In this document: positions 35,403 through 44,313 of the stretch, in pieces
How positions within the stretch are numbered: the stretch's first letter is position 1
Layout of the letters: the number at the start of each line of letters is the position of its first letter
NCBI GenBank assembly: GCA_018333075.1
Contig: BORH01000004.1
Location: 248,001-312,000, forward strand
Reading direction: 5' to 3'
DNA from: Heyndrickxia sporothermodurans
GTDB lineage: Bacteria; Bacillota; Bacilli; Bacillales; Bacillaceae_C
Length of the DNA: 64,000 bases
The notes under the pieces: model-generated
The model's database searches: none
Told to the model about the DNA's origin: nothing
Seen by the model: only the letters and a program-made list of their open reading frames with translations
Made by a program: the position numbers and the translations under genes

Positions 35403-36419
35403 GTGAATAAGTTGAGTAAGATTACTGCTTTAATGTCTGTATACAATGGCGAACTATTCATAAGAGAAACAATAGAAAGTGTCTTAAATCAGTCGTATAG
35501 AAATTTTGAATTTATTATTATCGACGACGGGTCAGAAGACTCTACATTAGAAATAATAAAAAGCTATACTGATCCTAGAATTAGATTATTCAGCAACGGT
35601 AAAAATTTAGGAATACCATCATCGTTAAATTTCGGTATTGATATGTCTCAAGGAGAGTACATTGTAAAAATAGATAGTGATGATATTCAACATGTGGATC
35701 GTTTTAAAGAACAACTGTTATTTATGAAAAATAATCCTGAAATCGTTCTTTGTAAAACATTGGTTGATTATTTTCCTAATAATAGAGAAATAGAAATAAC
35801 CCAGCGATATAAAAACATCAAAAATACTATCGAGAAATATAAAAACATTACTAAAACTACTGAAGATATTTCTAGTCGGCTGAAATGGTATTGTTGCATA
35901 TCTCATTCATCTATGATGATTAAAACAGAGGTACTAAAACAATATAAATATAGGGATCTTCCAGTTTTCGAGGATTATGATTTATTCTATCGAATGAATG
36001 AAGATCGCTTAAAAATAGGACACCTAGATAAAATGCTGGTAAAAATAAGAGTGTCTGAGCAGTCTACTACAGTATTACGTAAACAAAAACTAGATCGCTG
36101 TGCATATTTTCTTAAAGAAAAAAATTTTAATCACTTGAAACAAAATAATAATGTTTATGTATGGGGATCAGGAAGCTTTGGACAATCTGTTATAAAACTA
36201 TTGAATGAAAAAGGCTGGGAAATTAGTGGATTTATCGATTCTAATCCTCTTAAAAATGGACAGAGTATAAATGGTTATAAGGTGTTTTCTCCAGAAATAA
36301 TCAATTCTTTAAAAGAAAATAAAGTAATTATCGCTTCACAACCAGGTATGTTTGACATTATTAATTATTTGAAAAACTTTGGATACAAATCTGAGGAAGA
36401 TTTTATGGTTGTTCGATAA
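35403..36419 (+). CDS. GT2 glycosyltransferase with C-terminal Rossmann-like module
   Basis: A 338-residue protein. The GT-A domain spans residues 5-235 (ITALMSVYNGELFIRETIES, FIIIDDGSEDSTLEI, GIPSSLNFGIDMSQGEYIVK, IDSDDIQ as DxD, VFEDYDLFYRM acceptor region). Residues ~248-338 form the shared Rossmann-like module (VYVWGSGSFGQSVIKLLNE, GFIDSNPLKNGQSINGYKVF, VIIASQPG). Two starts are possible: GTG 35403 five bases after AAGAGG, or TTG 35412 after AAAGGTG. The acceptor and donor are unknown. Confidence 0.87.
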   Translation: MNKLSKITALMSVYNGELFIRETIESVLNQSYRNFEFIIIDDGSEDSTLEIIKSYTDPRIRLFSNGKNLGIPSSLNFGIDMSQGEYIVKIDSDDIQHVDRFKEQLLFMKNNPEIVLCKTLVDYFPNNREIEITQRYKNIKNTIEKYKNITKTTEDISSRLKWYCCISHSSMMIKTEVLKQYKYRDLPVFEDYDLFYRMNEDRLKIGHLDKMLVKIRVSEQSTTVLRKQKLDRCAYFLKEKNFNHLKQNNNVYVWGSGSFGQSVIKLLNEKGWEISGFIDSNPLKNGQSINGYKVFSPEIINSLKENKVIIASQPGMFDIINYLKNFGYKSEEDFMVVR

Positions 36420-36465
36420 ATAACTTGCTTAATTATATAAAAATGTTATTGGGTGTGTGTACGGT

Positions 36466-37896
36466 ATGAAAACAATAGGATTTGCTTGTACGACGATATT
36501 TCATTATATTCATTTTCGAAGAATTGCTGAAAAAATGGATGAGAAAGTTTTTTTTATTATTTTTACACCGAAACTCGTAAGGGATCGGTACGATAGACTT
36601 GAATCGTTTTTTATTTCCTATAATATTCCTTATTGTGATTTTAAGGATGTAATTGAGGAAAATATCAACTTCGATGCAATCGTTTCCCCTTATTACTTAC
36701 CTAGCTTTCAGTTCATTAACCCAAATATAAAAAAAGTTAGAATGTTATATGGTTATGCAAAAGATCTTTGGAATTATGCGGAGTGGAATAAGGGATTTGA
36801 TTTAATATTAACGTATGGACCTTATTCAGAAGATAGATTAAATAAAATGGCAAAGACTGTAAATGTCGGACATCCAAGGTTTAAATATGATTATCCAGTA
36901 GTCTTAAAAGATATTAATGGTGAAACCCTTACACTAAAAAAAGATAAGCCAATCATATTATTTTGTCCTACTTGGGGAAGCATGTCCTCTGTACAGCAAT
37001 TTTTAAACATTGTTGAAGAGTTAACAGAGGATTATTATGTTGTAATTAAATTACATCATGGGAATGTATTAAGTGATAAGATAATTAATTGGGACAGAAT
37101 AACTTTAAATAATCATATCTTTATATTTGATGAACATACAGACTTATTTGATTTATTTCCCTATAGTGACGTAGTCATCAGTGATTATAGTGGAGCGATT
37201 TTTGATGCAATGATAGTGGAAAAACCAATAATATTGCTTGATATTTTGGATTCGAATATAGATAATACTGGGATATTGAATTTAAAACATATGCAAAATG
37301 TTGCAAAGTACGATATAGAGACAATAAATACGGAAGAACAAAGTTTAGATATGTATGTGAGAGATCTCTTACCGCATACGAGAGATTTAAAGAAAATGAA
37401 AGAATTGATTGGAAATATTCTTTGTGAAGATTTCAATCCTAATTATTTAGAATTAAATAAGAAATTATACAGTTATATCGATGATCTAGCACCAGAACGT
37501 GCAGTTTGTGAGATTATGAGAGTTGTTAAAGATCAAAAGAAAGATAGAAAAATAGAAAGTTATTCTTTTTCTTTAATTAATATACAAAAATTAAAGAAGT
37601 TCATTGAGAAAATTAAGGACAAAAAAATTGTAATTTGGGGAGCAGGAGAAATCGGTCAAGTATTGTACTATTGGTTAAAAAGGAACGGAATACGTGTTTC
37701 ATTTTTTATTGATAAGGATAAAAATAAGAACGGTTTAATGGTAGAGGATATTAAGATAGTAGACGATATGGATTTTCAAAAAGAGCAAAATATTTTTGTA
37801 TTAATAGCAGTATCCAGCGCTGTGGAGAAAATTGAACATGAATTACTAGTTCAAGGACTAACTAATGAAAAGGACTATATTTCTATTTTTAATTAA
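36466..37896 (+). CDS. CDP-glycerol-transferase-like protein with C-terminal Rossmann-like module
   Basis: A 476-residue protein. Residues ~110-320 resemble the CDP-glycerol:polyol glycerophosphotransferase domain (GHPRFKYDYPV, IILFCPTWGS, YYVVIKLHHGN, and the hallmark VISDYSGAIFDAMIVEKPIILLD). Residues ~386-476 carry the shared Rossmann-like module (IVIWGAGEIGQVLYYWLK, FFIDKDKNKNG, VLIAVSSAVEKIEHELLVQG). It could attach a phosphoglycerol-like or other phospho-substituent to the glycan. ATG 36466 is preferred over GTG 36457. A CDP-alcohol phosphotransferase gene follows. Confidence 0.85.
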   Translation: MKTIGFACTTIFHYIHFRRIAEKMDEKVFFIIFTPKLVRDRYDRLESFFISYNIPYCDFKDVIEENINFDAIVSPYYLPSFQFINPNIKKVRMLYGYAKDLWNYAEWNKGFDLILTYGPYSEDRLNKMAKTVNVGHPRFKYDYPVVLKDINGETLTLKKDKPIILFCPTWGSMSSVQQFLNIVEELTEDYYVVIKLHHGNVLSDKIINWDRITLNNHIFIFDEHTDLFDLFPYSDVVISDYSGAIFDAMIVEKPIILLDILDSNIDNTGILNLKHMQNVAKYDIETINTEEQSLDMYVRDLLPHTRDLKKMKELIGNILCEDFNPNYLELNKKLYSYIDDLAPERAVCEIMRVVKDQKKDRKIESYSFSLINIQKLKKFIEKIKDKKIVIWGAGEIGQVLYYWLKRNGIRVSFFIDKDKNKNGLMVEDIKIVDDMDFQKEQNIFVLIAVSSAVEKIEHELLVQGLTNEKDYISIFN

Positions 37897-37930
37897 TTTG
37901 AAATTCAGCATTTATTAGTGGTGATGTTAC

Positions 37931-38623
37931 TTGTATAAACAATTACATATTAAATATGAAAAATTTCATAATAAATACGTTGTTCAAAAAAGAAGACCAC
38001 AAGAATATTTTATTAATCGCTATTATGCACATTTAGTAGATCCGTTTTTTACCAAGTGTGCATATGATTTAAAGTTATCCCCGAACATTGTCACAATAAT
38101 GGCGGGATTAGCAGGAGTTTTAAGTGGGATTGCTTTTATTTGTCAATATTTTATATTAGGAGCGATATTACTCCAATTGCACCACTTATTGGATGGAGCT
38201 GACGGGAATTTAGCAAGGTTGACAAATCGAATGACTGTTTTTGGGGCAAAATTAGACAAACTTGTGGATCAAATAGTCAGGTTTACTGTTTTTTTCTCTT
38301 TAGCTTTAGTATGTAAGGATCCATTATGGGTAAAATTATTACTGTTTTTCACGATTTATTTTGATTTATTTATCGTTCATTACTATGTATTGCCATATGC
38401 CAAAAAGCATAGCTTGATTCGATCTAAGTGGAAGAAATGGTTTTTGTCTAAAGGGATTATTCCGGCATTTGATATATTTTTAATCTATTTTTTAATTTCT
38501 GTATTTGCGCTTTTTGGAAAAATAGAATTGGTGATTTATATAATTATAATAGGGAAAAATATTGATTGGATTTATAGAGTATGGGAAGTTGAAAAAACAA
38601 AGATTCATTTGAAAAAAATATAA
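37931..38623 (+). CDS. CDP-alcohol phosphatidyltransferase family membrane protein
   Basis: A 230-residue integral membrane enzyme with about six hydrophobic segments. The complete CDP-alcohol phosphotransferase signature D-x2-DG-x2-AR-x8-G-x3-D-x3-D is present (LDGADGNLARLTNRM, then GAKLDKLVD), near residue 85-115. Such enzymes join a CDP-linked alcohol to a hydroxyl group, typically a lipid; those in surface-polysaccharide loci have diverse or unknown acceptors. TTG start after a weak GTGGTGATG site. Its role beside the preceding CDP-glycerol-type transferase is not known. Confidence 0.85.
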   Translation: MYKQLHIKYEKFHNKYVVQKRRPQEYFINRYYAHLVDPFFTKCAYDLKLSPNIVTIMAGLAGVLSGIAFICQYFILGAILLQLHHLLDGADGNLARLTNRMTVFGAKLDKLVDQIVRFTVFFSLALVCKDPLWVKLLLFFTIYFDLFIVHYYVLPYAKKHSLIRSKWKKWFLSKGIIPAFDIFLIYFLISVFALFGKIELVIYIIIIGKNIDWIYRVWEVEKTKIHLKKI

Positions 38624-38689
38624 ATTATATATGTATAATGAGTTTTTTACTTCCTTAAAATAGTTAGGATACTGAAGTGAGGATAGATA

Positions 38690-39631
38690 ATGAATGTATT
38701 ATTAACTAGTATTTCGGGAAAAGTGCCTCTTATAAAAAGAGTTAAAAAAGCTTTGACTAGGATTAATAGTAACGGATTATTGTTTGGTGGTGATTCCAAT
38801 CAGGATATTATAGGTAAATATTTTGTTGATCAATTTTGGAAAATGCCTAAATTGAAAGAATTGGATATTAAGTTATTTGTAGATTTTTGTCAGTCTAACA
38901 AGATTACTAGAATTATTCCAACAAGAAATGATGATCTTGTTTTTTTGGGTCAATATCAATCATATCTTTTAGAATGTGACATACATTTGTTGTTATCCAA
39001 TTATTTACCATTACAAAATGTGTTAGATAAACTAGTTTTTTATGAACATGGAATAAAAATGGGCTACCCTTTGATTCATACCTCTAACAATATTGATCAG
39101 ATTAACACAGAAAAATATGTAATCAAAGATAGGTATGGTTCTGGGTCACAAAACATAGCAATAAATGTTGCAAAGGACAAGGCAATTTCACATGCCAGGA
39201 AAATTAAAAAACCAATATTTCAACCATTTATAGACGGTGAAGAATATAGCATTGATGTATATGTTGATCGAAGCGGCAAAAGTAAAGGCTCAATTGTAAG
39301 AAAGCGTGATTTGGTGATTAATGGAGAGTCACAAGTGACAACGACTGTTCAAAAGAAAGAGTTGGAATGTCTTGCTCAAAAAATGGCTGAGGATTTTCAA
39401 TTATATGGTCATGTCATGTTTCAAGTCATAATAGATCAAAAGGGCCATTTTCATATTATTGAGTGCAATCCTCGTTTTGGAGGTGCATCAACACTTAGTG
39501 TAGATGCTGGGCTAGATAGTTTTTATTGGTTTTTTCTAGAGTGTGAAGGAGAAAATTTACTTAATTACCCCTTTAATCGAAACGAAAAGGAATTGAAATT
39601 AATTCGACATTCAGAGGATTTAATTATATGA
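38690..39631 (+). CDS. ATP-grasp domain ligase
   Basis: A 313-residue protein with an N-terminal pre-ATP-grasp Rossmann-like part (NVLLTSISGKVPLIKRVKKA; RIIPTRNDDLVFLGQY) and an ATP-grasp core (YVIKDRYGSGSQNI for ATP, FQPFIDGEEYSIDVYVDRSG, and the metal-binding FHIIECNPRFGGAST near 265). Enzymes of this fold join a carboxylate to an amine through an acyl phosphate, as in the CarB-like families. It overlaps the HAD gene by four bases. In a glycosylation locus it may add an amino-acid-like group to an amino sugar; that is inference. Confidence 0.82.
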   Translation: MNVLLTSISGKVPLIKRVKKALTRINSNGLLFGGDSNQDIIGKYFVDQFWKMPKLKELDIKLFVDFCQSNKITRIIPTRNDDLVFLGQYQSYLLECDIHLLLSNYLPLQNVLDKLVFYEHGIKMGYPLIHTSNNIDQINTEKYVIKDRYGSGSQNIAINVAKDKAISHARKIKKPIFQPFIDGEEYSIDVYVDRSGKSKGSIVRKRDLVINGESQVTTTVQKKELECLAQKMAEDFQLYGHVMFQVIIDQKGHFHIIECNPRFGGASTLSVDAGLDSFYWFFLECEGENLLNYPFNRNEKELKLIRHSEDLII

Positions 39632-40293
39632 AAGTGATAGTGTTTGATTTAGATGATACTTTATATGATGAGTTTGAATTTGTAAAAAGCGGTTTTCACG
39701 CTGTAGCTTCTTTTTTAGCGGAGAATTTTAATATTAATGAAACGGATTCATTTCAATGGATGTGGGAAAGTCTGCAAACACAGGGGAGAGGTTTGATATT
39801 CGATGATTTATTACGTGAATACCGTTTATATACAAAAAAATTAGCGAAGCGCTGTTTAACTATCTATCGAACTCATAAGCCAAAATTAACATTACCAGAA
39901 GAGTCAGTTCGTTGTCTTGAAAGTCTTAAGCAGTATCCACTTTATGTTGTTACGGATGGAAATAAGGTAGTTCAACATAATAAATTACAAGCTCTAGGTT
40001 TATATAAAATAATGAAGCATTGTTTTGTCACCCATCGATATGGAATTCATCATGCTAAACCATCTCCTTATTGCTTTTTAAATATAGCAAAACGAGAGAA
40101 AGTTAGTACGAATGAGATCGTTTATATTGGTGATAACCCTATGAAAGATTTTGTTGGAATTAAACCGTTAGGATTTAAAACCATACGAATTATGACTGGT
40201 CAGCATAGGGAGAAAAAAGTAACGACAGACTATGATGCAGATTACACGATTCAATCTTTAAATGAGTTAATTCATATCATAAATACAATTTAA
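39628..40293 (+). CDS. HAD-family phosphatase
   Basis: A 221-residue HAD hydrolase. Motif I is VFDLDDTLYDE with both nucleophilic and acid/base Asp at residues 6 and 8; motif II is YVVTDGNK near 105; Lys in motif III (HHAKPSPYCF) near 145; motif IV IGDNPMKDFVG near 168. The C1 cap is helical. It starts inside the ATP-grasp stop codon (ATGA), implying coupled products. The substrate is unknown; a phosphorylated intermediate of the same modification is likely. A strong terminator follows. Confidence 0.87.
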   Translation: MKVIVFDLDDTLYDEFEFVKSGFHAVASFLAENFNINETDSFQWMWESLQTQGRGLIFDDLLREYRLYTKKLAKRCLTIYRTHKPKLTLPEESVRCLESLKQYPLYVVTDGNKVVQHNKLQALGLYKIMKHCFVTHRYGIHHAKPSPYCFLNIAKREKVSTNEIVYIGDNPMKDFVGIKPLGFKTIRIMTGQHREKKVTTDYDADYTIQSLNELIHIINTI

Positions 40294-40311
40294 GAAACAA
40301 TCGGGATATGA

Positions 40312-40352
40312 AAAACAGAAGTTCTGTAAAAATTAATAGACTTCTGTTTTTT
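40312..40352 (+). terminator. Terminator ending the first island module
   Basis: AAAACAGAAGT and ACTTCTGTTTT form an 11-bp stem around a 17-base loop, followed by TT. It separates the ATP-grasp/HAD pair from the pse core. Confidence 0.85.
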
Positions 40353-40388
40353 CATAAGTTGCAAATAAAATTAATTTTACATATACAA

Positions 40389-40415
40389 TGAAAAATTTTT
40401 AAGGTTTTCCGATAT
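40389..40415 (+). promoter_or_regulatory. SigD-type promoter of the second island module
   Basis: TGAA (40389-40392), 15 bases, TCCGATAT (40408-40415). The -10 differs from SigD consensus at one base and the -35 at one base. It is 64 bases before the next gene. Confidence 0.6.
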
Positions 40416-40479
40416 ACTTAATGAATGAAAGTTATATTTTAATAGTTACAATATGATGAAATATGAAAGGTGTTAAGAA

Positions 40480-41424
40480 ATGAATATTCTACTAACAGGC
40501 GGTGCAGGCTTCATTGGTCGTGCGGTTGCTATGAAATTATTAAAAGATGGGCATCAACTCGTTATTTTAGACGATTTATCGAATGGACAAGAGGAAAATA
40601 TAAAAGAATTTCGCACAGAATTAACTGAGTTTATCATCGGGGATATTAAAAATGAAACACTATTAGAAGAGATTTTCAATAAATACGATTTTGATATTTG
40701 CTATCATTTAGGGGCATCTATTAATGTACAAGATTCGATTGATGATCCACGTACCACTTTTAATAATGATACGATCGGTACCTTTTATATTATGGAGCAA
40801 TGTCGTACACATCAAGTAAAAGTGGTATTTATGAGTACATGTATGGTTTATGATCGTTGCATTGATGAAAATGGAATTACAGAGGCGCATCCAACGAAAC
40901 CAGCTTCTCCTTATGCTGGTGCAAAAATTGCAGCTGAAAACATGGTGTTGTCATACTTTTATGCATATGGATTACCAACTGTTGTAGTTAGACCATTTAA
41001 TACATACGGACCTTTTCAAAAAACAGGTGGCGAAGGTGGCGTAGTTGCTATTTTTATTCATAAGAAATTAAAGGGAGAGTATCTTTCAATTTATGGTGAA
41101 GGTACACAAACACGTGATTTATTGTATGTTGATGATTGCGCAGATTTTGTCGTTCAAGCAGGTTATTCAGATAAGGTAAGCGGTGAAATATTAAATGCGG
41201 GGCTAGGTCAAGACGTATCAATAAATGAACTTGCTAAAATGATTGTTCAGGATGACTCAAGAATAAAACATATTAAGCATATCCATCCACAAAGTGAAAT
41301 ACAAAAATTGTTATGTAATTATGAAAAGGCCAAAAAACTCCTCCAATGGGAGCCGAAAGTTTCGTTAGAAAAAGGAATTAGTAAAACGGAAGAGTGGATT
41401 AAAGAGACATACCAATGGAAGTGA
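40480..41424 (+). CDS. NAD-dependent sugar-nucleotide epimerase/dehydratase (extended SDR)
   Basis: A 314-residue extended SDR with GGAGFIGRAVAMKLLKDGHQ at the N-terminus, ILDDLSNGQEENIKEF after beta-2, and LGASINVQDSIDDP near 87. The catalytic Ser/Thr region STCMVYDRC with YAGAK near 145 and RPFNTYGPFQ follow. The pattern is that of UDP-glucose 4-epimerase and dehydratase-like enzymes, but the exact substrate cannot be read. It begins the module holding pseF, pseG, pseI and pseC, so a role in nonulosonic acid or a linked sugar is likely. Confidence 0.85.
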   Translation: MNILLTGGAGFIGRAVAMKLLKDGHQLVILDDLSNGQEENIKEFRTELTEFIIGDIKNETLLEEIFNKYDFDICYHLGASINVQDSIDDPRTTFNNDTIGTFYIMEQCRTHQVKVVFMSTCMVYDRCIDENGITEAHPTKPASPYAGAKIAAENMVLSYFYAYGLPTVVVRPFNTYGPFQKTGGEGGVVAIFIHKKLKGEYLSIYGEGTQTRDLLYVDDCADFVVQAGYSDKVSGEILNAGLGQDVSINELAKMIVQDDSRIKHIKHIHPQSEIQKLLCNYEKAKKLLQWEPKVSLEKGISKTEEWIKETYQWK

Positions 41425-41430
41425 TAAAAA

Positions 41431-42153
41431 ATGAAAACGATAGTGATTATTCAAGCACGAATGGGATCCTCTCGATTGCCAGGAAAAATATTAATGCCTC
41501 TTGAAAAACAAGATGTTCTAAACTACGTAGTGAAGAGATGCAAAAAAATTAATAATATAGGGGATGTAATTGTGGCAACATCCACTCTTCCTCAGGATAA
41601 TCAAGTAGAGGAATGGTGCAAAAATCATGGTGTTACTTGTTTTAGAGGATCTGAAGATGATGTACTAGATCGCTATGTACAGTGTGCCATGCATTATAAT
41701 CCAGATTATGTAATGCGAGTTACATCTGATTGTCCTTTTGTTGACTATGAAATGGCAAGTGACATTGTTGAATTTATGAAAAATGCGAAAGTAGATATCA
41801 TAGATTTAGATGGTGAAATGCCTAGAGGGCTAGCAGTTGAACTTATTTCTTATTCTGCGCTTCTTAAAATTCATGAGAATGGTCATGAACAACGCCATCG
41901 AGAACATGTGACATATTATGCATATGAACACAGAAATGAGTTTAAAAGGATTTCTTATCACGTTCCTGCAAATCGATTGTATCCTTCATTAAGAATTACT
42001 CTTGATACGAAGGAGGATTATGAGCTTTGTTCTAATATTGCTAATTATTTTCAGGATGCTTTAATATCTAGCTCTAAGGTTGTCGAATATTTGCTGGAAC
42101 ATCCACAGGTTGCAGAACTTAATCAGCATATTAAACAAAAACCAGTTGTATAA
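41431..42153 (+). CDS. pseF: Acylneuraminate-type cytidylyltransferase (PseF/SpsF family)
   Basis: Activates the finished nonulosonic acid with CTP to the CMP-sugar. The 240-residue product has the cytidylyltransferase start IIQARMGSSRLPGKILMPL with the CTP-binding Arg/Lys pair, VIVATSTLPQDNQVEEWC, a GSEDDVLDRY motif near 75, and MRVTSDCPFVDYEM near 95. This is the SpsF-like form common in Bacillaceae nonulosonic acid clusters. It starts six bases after the SDR gene. Confidence 0.88.
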   Translation: MKTIVIIQARMGSSRLPGKILMPLEKQDVLNYVVKRCKKINNIGDVIVATSTLPQDNQVEEWCKNHGVTCFRGSEDDVLDRYVQCAMHYNPDYVMRVTSDCPFVDYEMASDIVEFMKNAKVDIIDLDGEMPRGLAVELISYSALLKIHENGHEQRHREHVTYYAYEHRNEFKRISYHVPANRLYPSLRITLDTKEDYELCSNIANYFQDALISSSKVVEYLLEHPQVAELNQHIKQKPVV

Positions 42154-42166
42154 GGATGTTGTGACA

Positions 42167-43207
42167 ATGAAAGCTTTTATACGTACAGATGCATCTTTAC
42201 AAATAGGTTCGGGTCATGTTATGAGATGCTTAACAATTGCTAGCAACCTATCAAAAAGAGGCTATCATATTTCGTTTTATATGCGTTCGCTAGAAGGGAA
42301 TTTAATCGAGTTAGTAAAACAACATGGTTATTCAGTTAAGACAATGAATTATAGTGGAGAATTTTGTTACCAAAAAGATTTACATATAGTGGGGAATTTA
42401 ATAGGAAATGATCACTATGATCTTTGTATTATTGATCATTATCAAATTAATGCAGATTGGGAATCAGAAATACGGCAATTTGCTAGGAAAGTTGTTGTCA
42501 TTGATGATTTAGCTAATCGTCAACATAATTGTGATCTATTATTAGATCAAAATTTTGTTAGAAATTATCAAAATAGGTACTTCAGTTTAGTGCCGGATTC
42601 ATGTACTTTATTGCTTGGACCACAATATTTAATTTTAAGAGATGAATTTTCAGAGATACGGTCGAAGATTACGCCTAGAAGTGGGGAAGTTAATCGCTTG
42701 CTTGTTTTTATGGGAGGGAGTGACCCCACTAATGAAACATTAAAGGCTATGGATGCTTTGCAAAACGAGAAATTTGATTTTGAGCATATAGATGTTGTTG
42801 TCGGTCAAGGGAATCCAAATAAAAAGATAATTGAACAGGAATGTCGAAGGAAAGGCTACCACTACCATTGCCAAATTAGTTATTTGGCAGATTTAATAGG
42901 GAAAGCAGATTTTGCTATTGGTGCAGGTGGAAGCAGTACGTGGGAACGATGTTATCTTGGTTTACCTTCATCATCAACAATTGTGGCAGACAACCAGCTG
43001 GAATCGACAAGAATGGCTAACGATCATGGGCTTATATGGAATTTGGGTTGGCATGAGGAAGTATCATCAAAAACTTATCATTCCATTTTAGAAAAACTTT
43101 CAAAAAGCAAAGATCATATAATTGAAATGAGTCAAAAAGGTTTAGAGTTAACAAACAATCCTTATGGAACTAATCCGTGGGTGCAAAGATTTTTAGAGAT
43201 TGGGTGA
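42167..43207 (+). CDS. pseG: PseG: UDP-2,4-diacetamido-trideoxy-altrose hydrolase
   Basis: Removes UDP from the 2,4-diacetamido-2,4,6-trideoxy-L-altrose nucleotide in pseudaminic acid synthesis. The 346-residue GT-B-like protein has the G-loop start RTDASLQIGSGHVMRCLTIA with the catalytic His, IIDHYQINADWE, VVIDDLANRQHNCDLLLDQN near 110, LVFMGGSDPTNET near 180, and AIGAGGSSTWERCYLGLPS near 245. No fused acetyltransferase (PseH) domain is present, although some species fuse them. ATG 42167 follows AAGGATGTTGTG. It overlaps the next ORF start region. Confidence 0.9.
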   Translation: MKAFIRTDASLQIGSGHVMRCLTIASNLSKRGYHISFYMRSLEGNLIELVKQHGYSVKTMNYSGEFCYQKDLHIVGNLIGNDHYDLCIIDHYQINADWESEIRQFARKVVVIDDLANRQHNCDLLLDQNFVRNYQNRYFSLVPDSCTLLLGPQYLILRDEFSEIRSKITPRSGEVNRLLVFMGGSDPTNETLKAMDALQNEKFDFEHIDVVVGQGNPNKKIIEQECRRKGYHYHCQISYLADLIGKADFAIGAGGSSTWERCYLGLPSSSTIVADNQLESTRMANDHGLIWNLGWHEEVSSKTYHSILEKLSKSKDHIIEMSQKGLELTNNPYGTNPWVQRFLEIG

Positions 43208-43211
43208 AAGC

Positions 43212-44264
43212 ATGGGAAAGTTACAAATTGGAACAAAAGAAATAGGACGCGATTGTAAACCATTTATTATTGCTGAAATGTCAGGTAATCATAATCATTC
43301 TCTTGAGAGGGCTTTAAGGCTAGTTGATATTGCTGCAGAAGCAGGAGCAGATGCAGTCAAATTGCAAACATATACCCCTGATACGATGACTTTAGATATA
43401 CATACTGGAGAGTTTTTTATTCAAGCGGATACAAATCTTTGGAAAGGTCAATCTTTATATAATTTGTATAAAGAAGCTTACACTCCATGGGAATGGCATA
43501 AAGCCATTTTTGATCGATGTAAGGAACATGGATTATTGGCATTTAGCTCTCCATTCGATGAAACAGCAGTTGACTTTTTAGAAACATTAGATGTACCGGC
43601 ATACAAAATCGCTTCTTTTGAAAATGTTGATTTACCACTTATTAAGAAGGTTGCAGCGACAGGGAAACCAGTTATTATTTCAACTGGTTTAGCGTCAATC
43701 GCAGAGATCGATGAGGCAGTAAGAACAGTCCTTTCGGAAGAAAATGAGAACATTATTTTATTAAAGTGTACAAGCACCTATCCAGCAACACCAGAAAATT
43801 CAAATATAATGACTATACCTCATATGAGAGAGCTTTTTAAGTGTGAAGTTGGATTATCTGATCATACGATGGGAGTAGGAACATCTGTTGCTGCTATAGC
43901 ACTTGGAGCTGTTGTTATTGAAAAACACTTTACTACTTCTAGAGCAGAAGGTGGTGTAGACTCTGCGTTTTCTTTAGAACCGCAAGAATTAAAAATGCTT
44001 GTGCAAGAAACGGACCGAGCGTGGAGGAGCATTGGGAAAATCGTTTATGGCCCGACAGATGCGGAAAAACCATCGTTAGAACATCGACGCTCTCTTTACG
44101 TTTCAAATGATATGAAGGCTGGGGATATCATTACTAAAGAAAACGTAAAAGCAATTCGTCCTGGATTGGGCCTATCACCTAAATATTTTGATTTAATTTT
44201 AGGTAAATCTATTAAAAAGGATGTTACAAAAGGAACACCAATAAGCTGGGATATACTTTTATAA
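43212..44264 (+). CDS. pseI: Pseudaminic acid synthase (NeuB/SpsE family)
   Basis: Condenses the 6-deoxy-diacetamido sugar with phosphoenolpyruvate to form pseudaminic acid. The 350-residue product has a NeuB TIM barrel (PFIIAEMSGNHNHSLERALR, DAVKLQTYTPDTMTL, FSSPFDETAVDFLE, YKIASFENVDLPLI, STGLASIAEIDEAV, LLKCTSTYPATPEN, GLSDHTMG) and a C-terminal antifreeze-like SAF domain (HRRSLYVSNDMKAGDIITKE). The EMSGNHNHS form is that of PseI. ATG 43212 is six bases after GGGTG. Confidence 0.92.
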   Translation: MGKLQIGTKEIGRDCKPFIIAEMSGNHNHSLERALRLVDIAAEAGADAVKLQTYTPDTMTLDIHTGEFFIQADTNLWKGQSLYNLYKEAYTPWEWHKAIFDRCKEHGLLAFSSPFDETAVDFLETLDVPAYKIASFENVDLPLIKKVAATGKPVIISTGLASIAEIDEAVRTVLSEENENIILLKCTSTYPATPENSNIMTIPHMRELFKCEVGLSDHTMGVGTSVAAIALGAVVIEKHFTTSRAEGGVDSAFSLEPQELKMLVQETDRAWRSIGKIVYGPTDAEKPSLEHRRSLYVSNDMKAGDIITKENVKAIRPGLGLSPKYFDLILGKSIKKDVTKGTPISWDILL

Positions 44265-44313
44265 AAATGATAGAAACAAAATAATATGAAACTTTTGGGA
44301 AGGACTTGAAGTA

